DNA of 64,000 nucleotides from Rotaria sp. Silwood1 (GCA_905250075.1 CAJNOP010000520.1:26371-90370), one strand, 5' to 3'; shown: positions 11,601 through 23,420, counted from the first letter of the stretch. Numbers and translations: made by a program. The notes: generated by a model from the sequence alone, not told the origin.

Positions 11601-14600
11601 TCGTTTCCTATTCGAAAAATAAACTGGTTTTACAAAAAAAGCCGAAAATCTTTTCCGTTTTTTCTCAGTTTATGCTTTCTTGATCGCGCAAGCAAGGATT
11701 CTCTGAGAGGCTTCATTGTACTCAATCGATGTTTTTTTTTTTGAAAGAGCATATCAAGATGCAGTACTTACCAGAGCCCTCTTTTTTTTAGTCAAGCTGT
11801 GTTTTTACTATATATTCGTTACAGTGCATCGGACTTTCATGAAACTTTTCATAAATGTTGGGCATATGAAAGTAAAGTTACGAAATTCTTTTACTTCTCT
11901 AAACCTCAACGTTCAGGAGTTTTCTAGAGATTCAGGTTCAAAAACGAACCATCTAGCAGTACACAGCCTTTTCCACTATACTTCAACGGACTGAATCGGG
12001 GATCATTTTATTTGAAGGAAAACTGTTTACCACTTGAATTGAGAAGAAAGGATTTTATTTAATTTCTGATTCTTCAATTTAGGAACATCTAAAATCCAAA
12101 AAAATCTCAGAATTCTACTCCAATGGTTTTTGAAAACCGTGAATTTTTCTCACATAAACGATTAAATAAAAAATTCCTTTCCCTCATCCGAAGCACTATG
12201 CACGTATATATTGATTAGAAAAAACTGCAGCTCTTTAGGAAGAAGTATTTTGAAAAAAGTTTGTTCTGCTATCGATCATTAGTATAAAAATCCGTTTTGA
12301 GAAAATTGATAAACTAGTTGAAAATTACTTTTAAGCCCACTATGGAAAAGAAAGAATTCTAGAGGTTTTCTAGAAATCTAGCATTGCCATCATATTAAGC
12401 ATGGAGAGAAATATTTATGCGCAAAAATTTAGAATTTTCAGTTATCACATAAAGAAGAGAGAAGATTATTAATAGCTGAGGCAAGTATCAAAATGGGTTT
12501 CGCTATTGGACAAAAAAATTTTTCTAACGCATTCTAACGACCATATTTTACTCTGAAAATTTGGACACAAGACTAACTTGACACGCTGAACACGATGGTG
12601 CTATTGGTTTTCTAGAAAAATTCTAAAACTCGGGAAGAGCCTCCGAGAATCCCTGCAACCATGAAAAAAGATTGGGATAACTAGAAAAATAAGACCAAGA
12701 ACAGCCAAAAACCACTTATTTCCTAAAACCGAAGGTATACACTGAAAGAGGAGACTTCAATGCATCCTCACACAACAAAAACTCAATTTTCAATTTTTTC
12801 AAAAAGTATGATTTTTAGGCGCGGAAGCCTTAAAAAGTAAGAACTTTAAAAAAAGGGCACTGATAGGCACTCCACCCTGACATGCACTTTCAAACAAACA
12901 AATACTAAATGTATAGAATGAGTCTAGTCTAGACGGAGAAATTTTATTTGCCAAATGTGCTATTTTTTGACCATTGTTTGGTGAACATCTCAGTCAAACG
13001 TCATGCTATTGAGCTGAAAATTTTACCATAGCCTCTCACTACAACCCCACCATATTCTGAAAATTTTATGTCATTTGAATGTACCTGGGCTGAGATCGAT
13101 TTTTCCAGGGGACCTTAAGCAAACCTCACAATACTTCAAGTATTGCCGAATATCTCCTTAGTATAGTTTAGAATAGGTGTGACATTCCTAAGAACTCCCG
13201 TTGCATCGCTCAGAACTTCTTTAGCATTTCGGAGACCGTAAGTACCATTTCTGACTATGTCTGTAGGATTACTGACACTGGCTCCAGCATCACTCACAAT
13301 ACTTTTAATATTCCTGGTAATTTGCTTCAGCTTCACTAACAATATCTTTAGCACTCCTGACGACTACTTTCATAACCACGGCAATGCTGTAGCAGTGTTG
13401 ACAATACATTTATTAACTCTGAGGATTGATTTAGAATGCTGCATCGTGCTTGTAGCGTTGTTGATGATATCGGTAGCATTTCTAGTGATGCCTGTACCAT
13501 TTCTCAACAGTAAATCAGTATCCTCGACTGCGCCTGTAGTATTTTCACAATACCTTAAACATTGTTGATGATGACTTAAATACTCCTGAATAAGCCTTTA
13601 CCATTGCTGGCATCGGGGGTACCACGGACTATAATCTCACTGCTAAATCTGAGAATGCCTGCAGCATATCAACAATGCATTTAGCGTAGGTAATTGTTCT
13701 CTTAGCATTCCTGAGCACGTTTGTAACATACTTCAATATTGCTTTAGCACTCTGATGATTCATTTTAACACCTCTGATGATATCTATATCAATCCTGAGA
13801 ACGGCCATGCCATCTATTAGGAGTGTTTCAGCATCCATTGTGATGACCATAGCATTTGTTAAAAATGCTTTTAGCGTATCCTTGAATTCGTTCAGGATTC
13901 CTGATCATGCTCGTAGTGCATCACCAATATGCTTTTAGCACTAGTCCTCAGAATATTAGTAGCATTCCTTCTGAAGCTTGCGAAATTCTGTTGTTCCAAA
14001 AAAAAGCTCTCTGAAGACCTCTTTGCTACTAACTGAATTTCTGAAATTGATCTTCATCGGAGTTGGAACTGTCGTAGGTCTTAATGACTTTGTAGAACTC
14101 TCCTGGCTATCTTATAAAGATGGACGGTTTGCAAATGACGCCGAAAATCTACAGATCTCTATATTCTCCTTTTCAGAACTCCGCAAAAACTAGCATTCGA
14201 ATTCTCAGTACTTTAACAGTAGATTGATTTACATCTGAGACATTCGTTTGTAAGTTCCTGCGAAGTTTTGTCTGTTTAGCATGCATACAAACTTTCTGAT
14301 AGGATGGTGTTTAGAAAAGCTTTCCGTAACTACGGAAAATTTTCCAATCAACTCTCGCCACTATCTTTTATGCTAATGTTTTGAGGATTGTTTCAGCAGA
14401 TTTCCATTCATGATCTAGAAAATGATGATATCAAGACTCCAGACAGATCGACGCGAAAAACATTTTGAGAGATACAAGATCCTGATAGAGTGTTCTCAGA
14501 ATTTTTGTTCAGTTTTGGATTCAGATAAAGTTTCATTGTTTTATTGTTGGAGTGGTTGTGTTGAGATAGAAATTGTTCAAAGATTTAGGTTTTCTACTAC

Positions 14601-15972
14601 CCATCCTAATAATCTCGCTAAATTTACGCATTCTTGCATTTTCGAATAAAATTCTCTGATCCCTACATTTACCTATTGAAAGCTTGCATCGAAATAGCAT
14701 TGCTCTTTTTGCGAAAATCTTGTTAAAGCAGTCTCAATGTTCAGTTTTCATCCACCGAGAAGACTCGACTTTTGAAAAACTAAATAACCTGTGCACACAT
14801 AAATTGTCTTTCATGCGACCAAAATTCCTCAAAGAATGAACAAGATTCAGACTTAAAAGCAGTGACATAGATGTAAGAATCTTTATGAAGTCCTTGTCTC
14901 ATAGAAAACTAGGAAAAATATTCCGAACTTTTATTTTCGGGAAGGACATTTTTGAAAATTTTACCACGTTCTTTTGAAAGAAGACCAATGTTTCATTTGT
15001 AGCTCTTTCTCCTGCATGAGAGATGGAAGAACTCTTCTTCGACAGCGACGATTCCTTTGTTTTGTGTTCATTGTAGTGATTCCCAATATCCCAGCTGATG
15101 TCCAATGGGCACAAAATGGGGTGATCGTTGCTGGAGGCTACGGATATGGTAATGCCCCCAATCAACTCTGGCTCCCCAATGGTTTCTTCATTGATGATGA
15201 TCAAACAATGATCATCTCTGACTCCTCGAATCATCGTATCGTGCAATGGAAGATGGGTGATACTATTGGACAAGTCGTAGCTGGTGGCAATGGCAAAGGA
15301 AAGCAATTGGGACAATTCGATACGCCAACAGATGTGTTGATCGACAAAGAGACGAATAGTCTCATTATTTGTGATTATTTTAATGAACGAGTCGTACGAT
15401 GGTCTCATCACAATGGCACAACCCAAGGAGAAATCCTCCTTGACTACATCAACTGTTATGGATTGACCATGGATGATCAGAGATATCTCTATATCCCTGA
15501 CATCCGCAAAAGAGAAGTAAGACGATATCGAATAGGAGACAAAAATGGAACTATCGTGGCTGGTGGCAATGGTAATGGCCCTGGTCTCAATCAGTTCATA
15601 TCGCCGAGTTACATCTTTGTCGATCGACAACAGACTGTCTACGTGTCAGACTACGGCAATAATTGTGTGATGAAATGGGTCAAAGATGCAAAAGAAGGAA
15701 TTGTCGTTGCTGGATGTCAAGGCCATGGGAATACTCTGTCACAATTGTCGCGTCCTCAAGGACTGTTCGTTGATACGTTGAGTACCATCTATGTGGCAGA
15801 CTCGGAGAACAATCGAGTGATGCGTTGGCCTCAAGGAGCAAAACAGGGCACTGTCATTGTGGGTGAAAATGGTCAATTGAAACGTCCCACGGGTTTATCC
15901 TTCGATCAACATGGTAATCTCTATGTCGTCGATAATCAGCATCATCGTGTTCAACGATTTTCAATCATATAG
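8652..15972 (+). CDS. Secreted NHL-repeat beta-propeller protein with Cys-rich head and Thr-rich linker
   Basis: Four exons joined in phase: 8652-8698, 8809-9092, 9938-10006, 15077-15972 (431 aa). Exon 1 and the start of exon 2 give a signal peptide (MMVSIVIRCFAFVLF, then ILIVRVRSQ). Exon 2 has about 14 Cys in ~80 residues, an EB-like disulfide module. Exon 3 is a 23-codon Thr-rich linker. Exon 4 encodes NHL repeats: VAGGxGxG, LxxPxGLxxD and NHRVxRW motifs recur about six times, ending in QHHRVQRFSII. Such secreted NHL proteins are very common in bdelloids; their ligands are unknown to me. Intron phases are 2-1-1. The third intron is 5070 bp; that exons 3 and 4 belong together rests on matching phase (A|TG) and family architecture, not on transcripts. 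A polyadenylation-type AATAAA follows at 16013. Confidence 0.78.
10007..15076 (+). other. 5.07 kb intron of the NHL-repeat gene
   Basis: Opens with GTAAGC and closes with TTGTAG. Other complete introns in the window are mostly 50-500 bp. No coding exon is recognised inside; frames such as 11716-11994, 13978-14193 and 14422-14649 show no motifs. It holds a degenerate minisatellite (13130-13960) and a segment near 12730-12880 that shares a core (GAAAGAGGAGACT) with 32785-32830. Confidence 0.55.
13130..13960. repeat. Degenerate ~36-bp minisatellite inside the NHL-gene intron
   Basis: Variants of a unit such as TTAGCATTCCTGA/GATG recur over about 830 bp. On the minus strand the unit translates as a repeated ~12-residue pattern (LRNATEVLSDAT-like) in more than one frame, which is why open frames appear at 13136-13354 and 13629-13850. 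Heavily diverged; exact period needs a tandem-repeat program. Confidence 0.6.
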
Positions 15973-16012
15973 ACTCAAGATGATGGCTTAATTTTTTTCT
16001 TTTCTTTCTTCA

Positions 16013-16018
16013 AATAAA
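16013..16018 (+). terminator. Polyadenylation signal AATAAA of the NHL-repeat gene
   Basis: AATAAA lies 41 bp after the TAG stop of the NHL exon. Canonical hexamer; position typical. Confidence 0.55.
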
Positions 16019-16109
16019 ACACATTGAATCAATGAAAGAAACGGCTATTCTGTTCGTTTCGTGCATGACCAGGAACCACACTAGTGACACCATGGCGAGC
16101 GTACAGCTA

Positions 16110-16236
16110 TGATGTGTGTGTGGGTGGCGGTGGGTGAATATGTGTGTATGCCAGTGTGATAAATTGAATAATCTACATCCGTACCTACTCCCACACCCAT
16201 ACTCACATGCACACTCAGTTCCACATCAACTCCCCT
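16110..16236. repeat. Degenerate telomere-like hairpin 4
   Basis: Left part has GTGTGGGTGGCGGTGGGTG, right part has CCCACACCCATACTCACA, with about 30 bp between. Same G-then-C order but eroded. Near 16720-16790 there is a diverged copy of the dispersed repeat also found at 2550 and 26985; the rest up to 16997 holds nothing recognised. Confidence 0.65.
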
Positions 16237-16997
16237 CATGCAATACACTTCCGCGCTCAAACATGCATCCAGCAATGAGGAGGTCTGCCTGTCACTAATT
16301 TCATCACAATTCTCAAGTTATTTTCCTCTACGAGACATTTTCCAAACATCCGCTTTCACATGTTCTATACTTAGTCTGTGGACTCAAAAGCACCTTCAGC
16401 AAAGCTCATACTTAGACATGCGTCGGTCTCTGTACATGGCTACTATGAAGCAAAGTCAATGAACGACTGAGTCTGATATTTCGGGTACCGGGAATGGCTG
16501 AACCCGAGAAAGCCAAAACGTAGGAATTCCGTTCTGTTCCACAGTCCGGTGCATACCTACTCATAGTAGGTCGCATGATTCCCCCTTTTCCTGACATCTA
16601 TCACGTTCAGTCAAAACATATCTCAGCTAAAACATTTCACCATTCATTACAACTGTACCTCGTAACTTATGTCATATTACAGTTACGCAGTTCCATGAAG
16701 ATCTGCTAATCCGACTTTTAAGCCATCTGATGAGATCTTTGAGCAAAATCGAAAAGCGTTGTGGTAGACTATAGCAAAATTTTTCGAAATTCTTCTTGAA
16801 TTTTATTGAATTTCTATATCTAACTCACCCTCAAGATAGTCTTTATATAGGCACGACGCTAAAGACGGCTAAAAATATGTAATTTCACTAAAGAAGCCTA
16901 GAGGACGAGTGTCTAGAAATCCTTGTTATGAATAAAAACAATACACTTTAGCTTCTTACATTTGAACACCAATAACAGATAACAAGAAAATAGTTGT

Positions 16998-17558
16998 TTA
17001 ACTATTGACATTTAAATATCGCGGTTTATGAATTGTTCTGTTACCAGTTGGGAAACGATAACACTTTGTCTGTGCATAAAGTGGGTTATAATAACAAGTA
17101 GCATACGATTTTGGTGATACTGTCGAATTGGAACATTCGATGTCCAAAAAGCATTTTGTACAATAGGTTGTACCCGGCCGAATATAGTAGTAATCTGTTG
17201 GACAGGAACGACATCTAACTTGTCCATAGAGGTCAGCGTAGATTCCTGCAGGTCAGGATTGTGGCAGCTGAGTAACATTTGAACAGAACTGTCCTAAACC
17301 ACAACGAAGACTTGTTGTCTGGCCTGCTTGGATTTGGTACCAACCACTACGGTATCGACGACAGGCAGATTGCTCATGGAGGTCAGTATAACTGCCTCGA
17401 GGACATGAGATTTGAGTCTTACCATCAGGACAGTACGATCCTACAGTACATTTTCGGCAGACAGTTCCACTGAGAAAGAAACTGGGAGTACAGGATAAAG
17501 ACTGAGAAGTAATAGGTACGGTAATGACAGAGAGACAGAAAAAGAGAAAGAGAGTCAT
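16998..17558 (-). pseudogene. Secreted Cys-rich (GCC2/GCC3, ephrin-receptor-like) protein, interrupted by an in-frame TGA
   Basis: The frame starts at 17558 with a signal peptide (MTLFLFFCLSVITVP) and continues through tandem Cys motifs of the GCC2/GCC3 type (CxxGxYC...CPxGxYTDL). At 17255-17253 a TGA interrupts it, but the same frame then runs open to a TAA at 17000-16998 and continues the repeat: PAGIYADLYGQVRCRSCP aligns with PRGSYTDLHEQSACRRYR in the previous repeat, and the TGA sits exactly where that repeat has the leading Cys. The previous repeat has also lost a Cys to Tyr (CRRY against CRSC). Intact it would be 186 residues. No splice signal removes the TGA cleanly. Best reading is a recently disabled copy; sequencing error or a truncated 101-aa product are alternatives, and selenocysteine is possible but unlikely in a disulfide-rich secreted domain. 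Confidence 0.72.
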
Positions 17559-18499
17559 TTCAGTCCTTTTTCTCCAACGATAGCTGTTTAACGTTTACTG
17601 CATTCGAAAAACAACCGTATATATAAACTTTTTTTCTTTTCAGAACAATAATAATTCTAACGCATAACGAAAAATTTCACTCTTGTGAAGTTTGTTGTGT
17701 AAGCATGTTCTGTGTGCAGTTCCCTTGTTTATGGTACGAAAAGAAAGTCGAGCAATAAAAACGAAAGAGAGAGAGAGAAAAGCGGAACTAAAAGGACGGG
17801 GCGCATAAGAAGCCAAATCGACCCATTCCCAAGTTTCACTTAAAAAGTGGTCTGACCTAAGTAAAAAAAGTGTACTGAGACGTTTAAAGACCGTTTCAAG
17901 CGAAATAGATGTAGTCCTACAGCATCATACATCACTTAATGATACCTATATAACTATAATATCGAAATCCTGCCTTTAGATAACAAAAAGTGGCTCTCCA
18001 TACTGTCTTAAGATAGATTTTTGAGCTCCTATTCACAACCATTAGAGAGAGCACGTTAACTTGCACTAGTTCTTATTTGAGTAATAACAATATTACTATG
18101 AAATAAAATTTTTACTATGACAATTTTTTCACAATAAATTGTCTATAATGCATGTAAAATGATATTTACCCATATTGTGACTGATCGTGCTCTCTTACTA
18201 TCTTTTTAAAACATTTTCGATTATATACCAATCGATAGAGCTTAAGAAGTTCTACACAATAAGATAGTTAGCAGCAAACGGAATATTTACACCAGTTTTT
18301 CTCGTTTACGACTTTATTCTTCTTTTTCCGCCTGTCCTCAGTGAAGAGGAACACAATATTCCGTCCCCTCCTCATTTTTCGTAAACACCAGAAACAATAT
18401 TTGTTTAAATAAAATAGTTCCTAATGTATATTTCATTGAGATAAATCTCAACAAAAAAAAAAAATAAATATATTTTTTTAAATAAAATACTTACTGTTG
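17559..18499. other. Non-coding spacer
   Basis: No gene seen. It contains the presumed promoter side of the upstream minus-strand Cys-rich gene and A/T-rich sequence; a GA-rich run lies near 17762-17785. Confidence 0.5.
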
Positions 18500-18594
18500 A
18501 ATGTGGGTGTAGGTGTGAAGAGAATCAAAGCCACCCACACCAGACCCACACCCACACCCACATCCACACCCACACTCACACCCACACCCACATC
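18500..18594. repeat. Telomere-like hairpin 5 (short G arm, long C arm)
   Basis: GTGGGTGTAGGTGTGA at 18500-18515, purine-rich spacer (AGAGAATCAAAG), then CCCACA-type tract at 18532-18594. It directly precedes the palindromic array at 18605. Confidence 0.8.
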
Positions 18595-18604
18595 TAGACC
18601 TAGG

Positions 18605-19200
18605 ACAGTTCCCAGTTCTATGAACTGTATATTTTATAAGAACTGGGTATAGCGACCAGTTCTTTTTCGAGAACTGGTTAAAGTGACCAGTTCTTTGACG
18701 AGAACTGTGTACACCCGGCAGTTCTTTTTTAAAAACTGCACACACCCGGCAGTTCTTTTTTAAGAACTGCACACACCCGGCAGTTCTTTTTCGAGAACTG
18801 GCTATTGTAACCAGTTCTTTTTCGAGAATTGGTTATTGTGACCAGTTCTTTTTCGAGAACTGGTTATTGTAACCAGTTCTTTTTCAAAGAACTGGATTAA
18901 GCGTCCGATTCTTTTTCAAAAACTGATTATTGTGACCTTTTTCAAAAACTGACTATTGTGACCATTTTCAAAGAACTGGTTGAACAGATCAGTTCCTATC
19001 AAAGAACTGGTAGGCACAGATCAGTTCCTATCAAAGAACTGGTTGGACAGATCAGTTCCTATCAAAGAACTGGTTCGACAGATCAGTTCCGATCAAAGAA
19101 CTGGTAGGCACAGATCAGTTCCTATCAAAGAACTGGTTGGACGGACCAGTTCCTATCAAAGAACTGTTTGAACAGTTCTCAAGAGCGGAACTGATATGGA
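18605..19200. repeat. Tandem array of ~31-bp hairpin units
   Basis: About 18 tandem units, period 31-32 bp, each a small palindrome. The first ~12 have CCAGTTCT-TTTTCG-AGAACTGG with linkers such as TTATTGTGA or CACACACCCGG; the last ~6 have CAGTTCC-TATCAA-AGAACTG with linkers TTGGACAGAT or TAGGCACAGAT. Stems are preserved while linkers vary by sub-block, and a few units are eroded (18905-18970). The array ends are inverted: TAGGACAGTTCC at the left and GGAACTGTCCTA at the right. It sits between two CCCACA tracts. The 63-aa frame through it is repeat translation. Confidence 0.9.
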
Positions 19201-19205
19201 ACTGT

Positions 19206-19432
19206 CCTAGATCTACCCACATCCACACCCACACTCACATTCACACCCACACCCACACCCACACCCCACACCCCACGCACACCACCCACACTCACACTCC
19301 CACCCACACACCCACACCCACACCCACACCCACACCCACCCACACCCGACCCACACCCACCCACACCCGACCCACACCCAAACCCCACACCCACACCTCA
19401 CACCCACACCCCACACCCACACCCACACTCTC
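19206..19432. repeat. C-strand telomere-like tract flanking the hairpin array
   Basis: About 225 bp of CCCACA/CCCACACC-type units, no G-rich partner on its right. With 18532-18594 it brackets the palindromic array, both tracts showing the C strand on +. Confidence 0.85.
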
Positions 19433-20392
19433 CATTTGCTTCGAAATCCTATTGGTCGAACAGTAACCAATAGAAATCAAGTTATAGGAAAAATGACTTT
19501 CTCAGGGTAAATGCAGGTGAAGAGTTCAAATCTGAGCTGTATTCGTCTGTAAATCTTACTGGTTGAGCAGTAATAAAAAAAAATCAAGTTCTTATAGAAA
19601 GGTTTGCTAGGATAATTTTGGTAATAATAATCGGCCGAATCTTCAGCTTACGACTGAACTGGTCTAACTCATTGATTGACTGCTTTCTTCGTACACATCT
19701 GCCAGACTAAAAATGATTAAAAGCGTCATTAATAAAGCAGAATGGTGCTGTTACATTATTTGATTCATATTATTCCTGCTAGTATGAAAAATTATTATTT
19801 TATTATTTTTGTACAAAAAATTACTAAAACTATAGCTGAATTCGATAAGAAAATATAGTCACATTTTTCACAATAAATTGAATTAAATTAATTAACCTTT
19901 CCACTGAATACTTGTATGACCAATCAATGTGGTAGATCATCTAAGCTGTAGGCTTAAAATTCGGCTAACTAATTTTACCCGGATAATTTTTACTATCACA
20001 TATTCTAGGATGACTCATCTGTCTCATTCACTTTTTGAAGTACACATAAATCTCGAATTCAAATCCGAGATTTCCACATTTATTTTTCATTGGTTTCTGG
20101 TCACTCAATCTAGTTTCTATAAAATTAGACCTCAGATTTGAGTTACTCAGTTCAAAAACCTCTTAAAATCTTCTGTGGAAGATCAAAACAATGCTTCTAT
20201 GGTTGAGTAACGTTGTTTCAGTATTCGACTAATCAGAGTGCAGGCAAAGGACCTAGGACTTCAGATTGTACGTAGACATTTTCATACAATTGAGAAAAAT
20301 CCTGAAGCATCTGTTATTAGTGAATGCCAATATCTAAGAGTTCATTTTTTAGAAAAAACTATAACCTTCAGCATTAGTGACTAGTGAAATGT

Positions 20393-20454
20393 TAGGATGT
20401 GGGTGGAAGGTGTGTTATGTCTGTGTTGTTTTTTTACACAAGCACCCACATCCT
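20393..20454. repeat. Small telomere-like hairpin 6
   Basis: AGGATGTGGGTGG at the left and GCACCCACATCCT at the right, near-perfect complements, with a ~35 bp T-rich loop. Confidence 0.75.
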
Positions 20455-20970
20455 CACAAATAAGCATTCTAATGAATGGACAAAAGATAGAAATGGTGAA
20501 ATCATTCAAATATCTAAGATTTACTTGAAGTAGTAAATTGTCCTTGAAACCATATATTGATAGATGTGTAGAAAACGTTCAGAAGTCTTTTGGGAAACCA
20601 ATATAGTTAAGAATGAGAAAATTATTATCAACAACTATGGTACAAATATGTTTTTTATTGCCTACATCTTTCCATATCTCGCTTGACTTTTCGATTACCA
20701 CTAAGAACTCATCAAAAAAACGCTAAAATGCAAGTTTCGAGTCGGAATGAGACCAGTGCATCGATATCATTTTATGTCGAATCATAATTTATTTGCGATA
20801 ATAAACGAAGATTTTCAAGTAAAAAATGTATAAAAAAAAAGATTAAAGTAAATGCATAAATCTGATTTAGGAAGATCTCTCTTTTATAATGGTATAGCCT
20901 ACTGGAACGATTTCAACAGAAATGAAGATGATAATCTTGGCCATTTGTCTCGGACGAAAAGAGTTAAAAA
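20455..20970 (+). pseudogene. Remnant of a non-LTR (LINE-like) reverse transcriptase
   Basis: On + the frame near 20460-20610 reads NGQKIEMVKSFKYLRFTLSS and continues with KPYIDRCVENVQKS, which resembles the post-catalytic segment (KSFKYLGxxLDSKL) of jockey/CR1-type reverse transcriptases. Near 20870-20920 a frame reads SDLGRSLFYNGIAYWNDF, like the C-terminal end of such ORFs. Many stops and frameshifts lie between. A dead 3' fragment. Confidence 0.6.
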
Positions 20971-21039
20971 TTTCCAAAGATTGACATAAGATTCTACTGT
21001 TAAAATGGATTGATTTCGTGAACTTGATGCTCACGTGTG

Positions 21040-21240
21040 CATTGATGTATCTTTATTTCTTTTTCTTCTTCTCTCGTCTTCATCTTTGATTTTTTTTTGT
21101 TTTTGCTCTTCTTTTTTTTTCTTCTTTCCTTCCATCTTTTCCCTCTCCTTCATCCTTCATTCGATTTCATTATTCCATTTTTTTTCTCTTCTCAGTTTTT
21201 CTTACATTCTTCTTCTTTTTATATTATTTTCTGTCATTAT
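21040..21240. repeat. Polypyrimidine tract (TTCTTC-rich)
   Basis: About 200 bp that is nearly all C and T on +, giving a spurious F/S/L-rich frame (21035-21280). Confidence 0.75.
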
Positions 21241-21486
21241 TTGCTCTCCATATTATGAAAAGTCCTGTATGATTAGCTGAATTTGTTTTCACATATGTTT
21301 CAAATATTTATGTGTTGTAATGCAAAAACATGATCTCCTCCTATTTAAGTATTTCCAAGCGTAACAATAAACAGCAATATCCAACGCAAGTAATGCATGT
21401 TTCTATTTGTTGTTTCAAAACATTTCTCGAGAAATAACTATGCAGGAAAGTGATTCAGAAGGATCATTTTTACGTCTTACTGGATC

Positions 21487-22580
21487 ACTAAATATACACC
21501 TAGAAAAAATAAACTTTGGTCTGTATTGTGAGAATATCATTATCAAAGCAGCCTATGTTTTTAAAAAATAATAATATATTTTGAAAGTGCGTGGATTTTT
21601 CTATCAACCTGTATATTTGCCTTTTTGTTTGAATATATATATATTACCAAAACTAGTTTTTTTGAAATTTTTTATCACCATAGAATTATGTTTTGAAAAA
21701 AGTAATTATATATTGTGATGAAGCTTGAAATCATCTATCATTCTATATGTTTATTTATTTCTTTACATTAATTTATCGAAAAGAAAATCTGAGTACGGTG
21801 AACGCACTGCCAATTGACAAGTACTAAAAATCGTTACTTTTTGTTGCTTGTGAAGTTTCATTTTTAAATTTATTATTCTTATGAATAAATTTTTAAAAAG
21901 CAATCACAGATTCGTATACAAATCGAAATTCTCCAGCATCTTGTGCATTTCTTAACTATTTTGAATTTATATGTTGAACAGTACTTCGAGTACTACGTCG
22001 ACAAATTCTAAAAGCAAGTAGATTTTTTGCTACATACTTTGTTTTGTGTGTCAAAAGTACAAGATGATAGAGAATTTCAAGCTCTATCAGAATCTATTAT
22101 TTCTTTTTTAGAAATTTATTTGTATAGTAACCACATTTTGAAAGAAGAAAAAACTAACGATTTTTTGTACTTGTTAGTTGACGGTGCGTTCATCGTACTC
22201 ATATTTTCTTTTCGATAAATTAATTCAAAAAAAATTATAAACATACAGAGTGATAGATAATTTCAAGCTCTATCACAATATATAATTACTTTTTTTTCCA
22301 AAAGATAATTCTATCGCGATAAAAAATTTCAAAAGAACTAGTTTTGGTGATAATGACAAAATCAAGTCTGTGGGAATCTGGACATGAGGATACCTTTATT
22401 ACACTCAGTAGTTTTTGGTAATATATATATATATTCAAACGAAAAGACAAATATACAGGTTGACAGAAAAATTCACGCACTTTCAAAATATATTATTATT
22501 TTAAAAAAAAATACGCTGCTATGACAACGATATTCCTAAAATACAGACAAAGGCTTATTTTTTTCAGGCGTAAATATATA
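21487..22580. mobile_element. Fold-back element A, ~1.1 kb with ~270-bp inverted arms
   Basis: Left arm about 21487-21760 and right arm about 22240-22580 are reverse complements of each other: for example GAAAGTGCGTGGATTTTTCT at the left matches AGAAAAATTCACGCACTTTC at the right. Each arm carries the motif TGATAGATAATTTCAAGCTC or its complement. A further partial copy lies at 22050-22120. The interior has no transposase frame. A solo copy of the arm is at 49490-49745. Confidence 0.75.
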
Positions 22581-22589
22581 CGTAGATAT

Positions 22590-23420
22590 CTATAGCTGCT
22601 ATCGTTGGCTTCATTGATTTCATGGACTTCTACGAAGAGGTTGTTATTAACAACTGACATAAACTAAGTACTAGTGTGCATAACTCATCGAGGTTTACAC
22701 TGTGGTATAGATGCTTTCTCAGCACTGTGAAACACCGTGTGTTAGAAATCTCCACATTATACAAATAAGAGTTAGCTTAATTCGTGCAGCATTAAAAATA
22801 TTCTATTCAACATAGCAAACAGATTTAAATCAATGCTTTCTTACTGCTCTTTACTTTGTCTATGAATTCATGTCTTTTGTTGATAGTAATTTATAAAAAG
22901 AATATAGTAGACATCACTACCAACGTTTCATCTGTCACGATCCTTGATATGCGACTCAGAGAGAGAAATTCATATTTCTACCCATATATATCAATACTTT
23001 CTCTAGGTCTTCTTTCATAAAATACTTTGACCAACGGCAAATTTCAACTACTTTAGTGTTTTTACACGAGTTTGAATAATTTTTGATGGTTTGAGAAATT
23101 TGATGTTAAATGCTCGATTCTTTGGATTTAACGTTGAGTTTCAGCAGATTTGACCATATCCTTTCTTTCTTTGATTGTGCAACATTAGGTTTTGTTTGCG
23201 AAGTGAAGATTAGCCAAAAACTCTACTTGTCCACATGTTCACTAAACTCAGCAAAGAAGCTGAAAAAGAGAATTCTAAAGAAAACTGATGATTACTCAAT
23301 AGTATAATTCATTTAAAAAGATCCTAATTGATTGTTAGGCTCTAGAAATATTTTTACTAAAAGAACTTTGAATCTGAAACAAAATAAAAACGAAAGGAAA
23401 TCGTTTTCATTTTTTATTTT
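22590..23420. other. Region upstream of the ankyrin-ADP-ribosyltransferase gene
   Basis: No recognised gene. A 65-aa frame at 23110-23307 has no motif. If the next gene has an upstream coding exon it should lie here or further left. Confidence 0.4.

Noticed and set aside
14899..15630. 243-aa minus-strand open frame
   Set aside because: Antisense shadow of the NHL exon; no motif of its own.
17253..17255. Selenocysteine reading of the TGA
   Set aside because: Not excluded, but a disulfide-rich secreted repeat with a second lost Cys makes a nonsense mutation more likely; no SECIS could be recognised by eye.
18605..19200. CRISPR-like array (regular 31-bp period)
   Set aside because: Eukaryotic context, each unit is a palindrome, the linkers are repeated rather than unique, and no cas genes are present.
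21035..21280. 81-aa F/S/L-rich frame resembling a membrane protein
   Set aside because: It is a polypyrimidine tract; hydrophobicity is a by-product of TTC/TCT codons.
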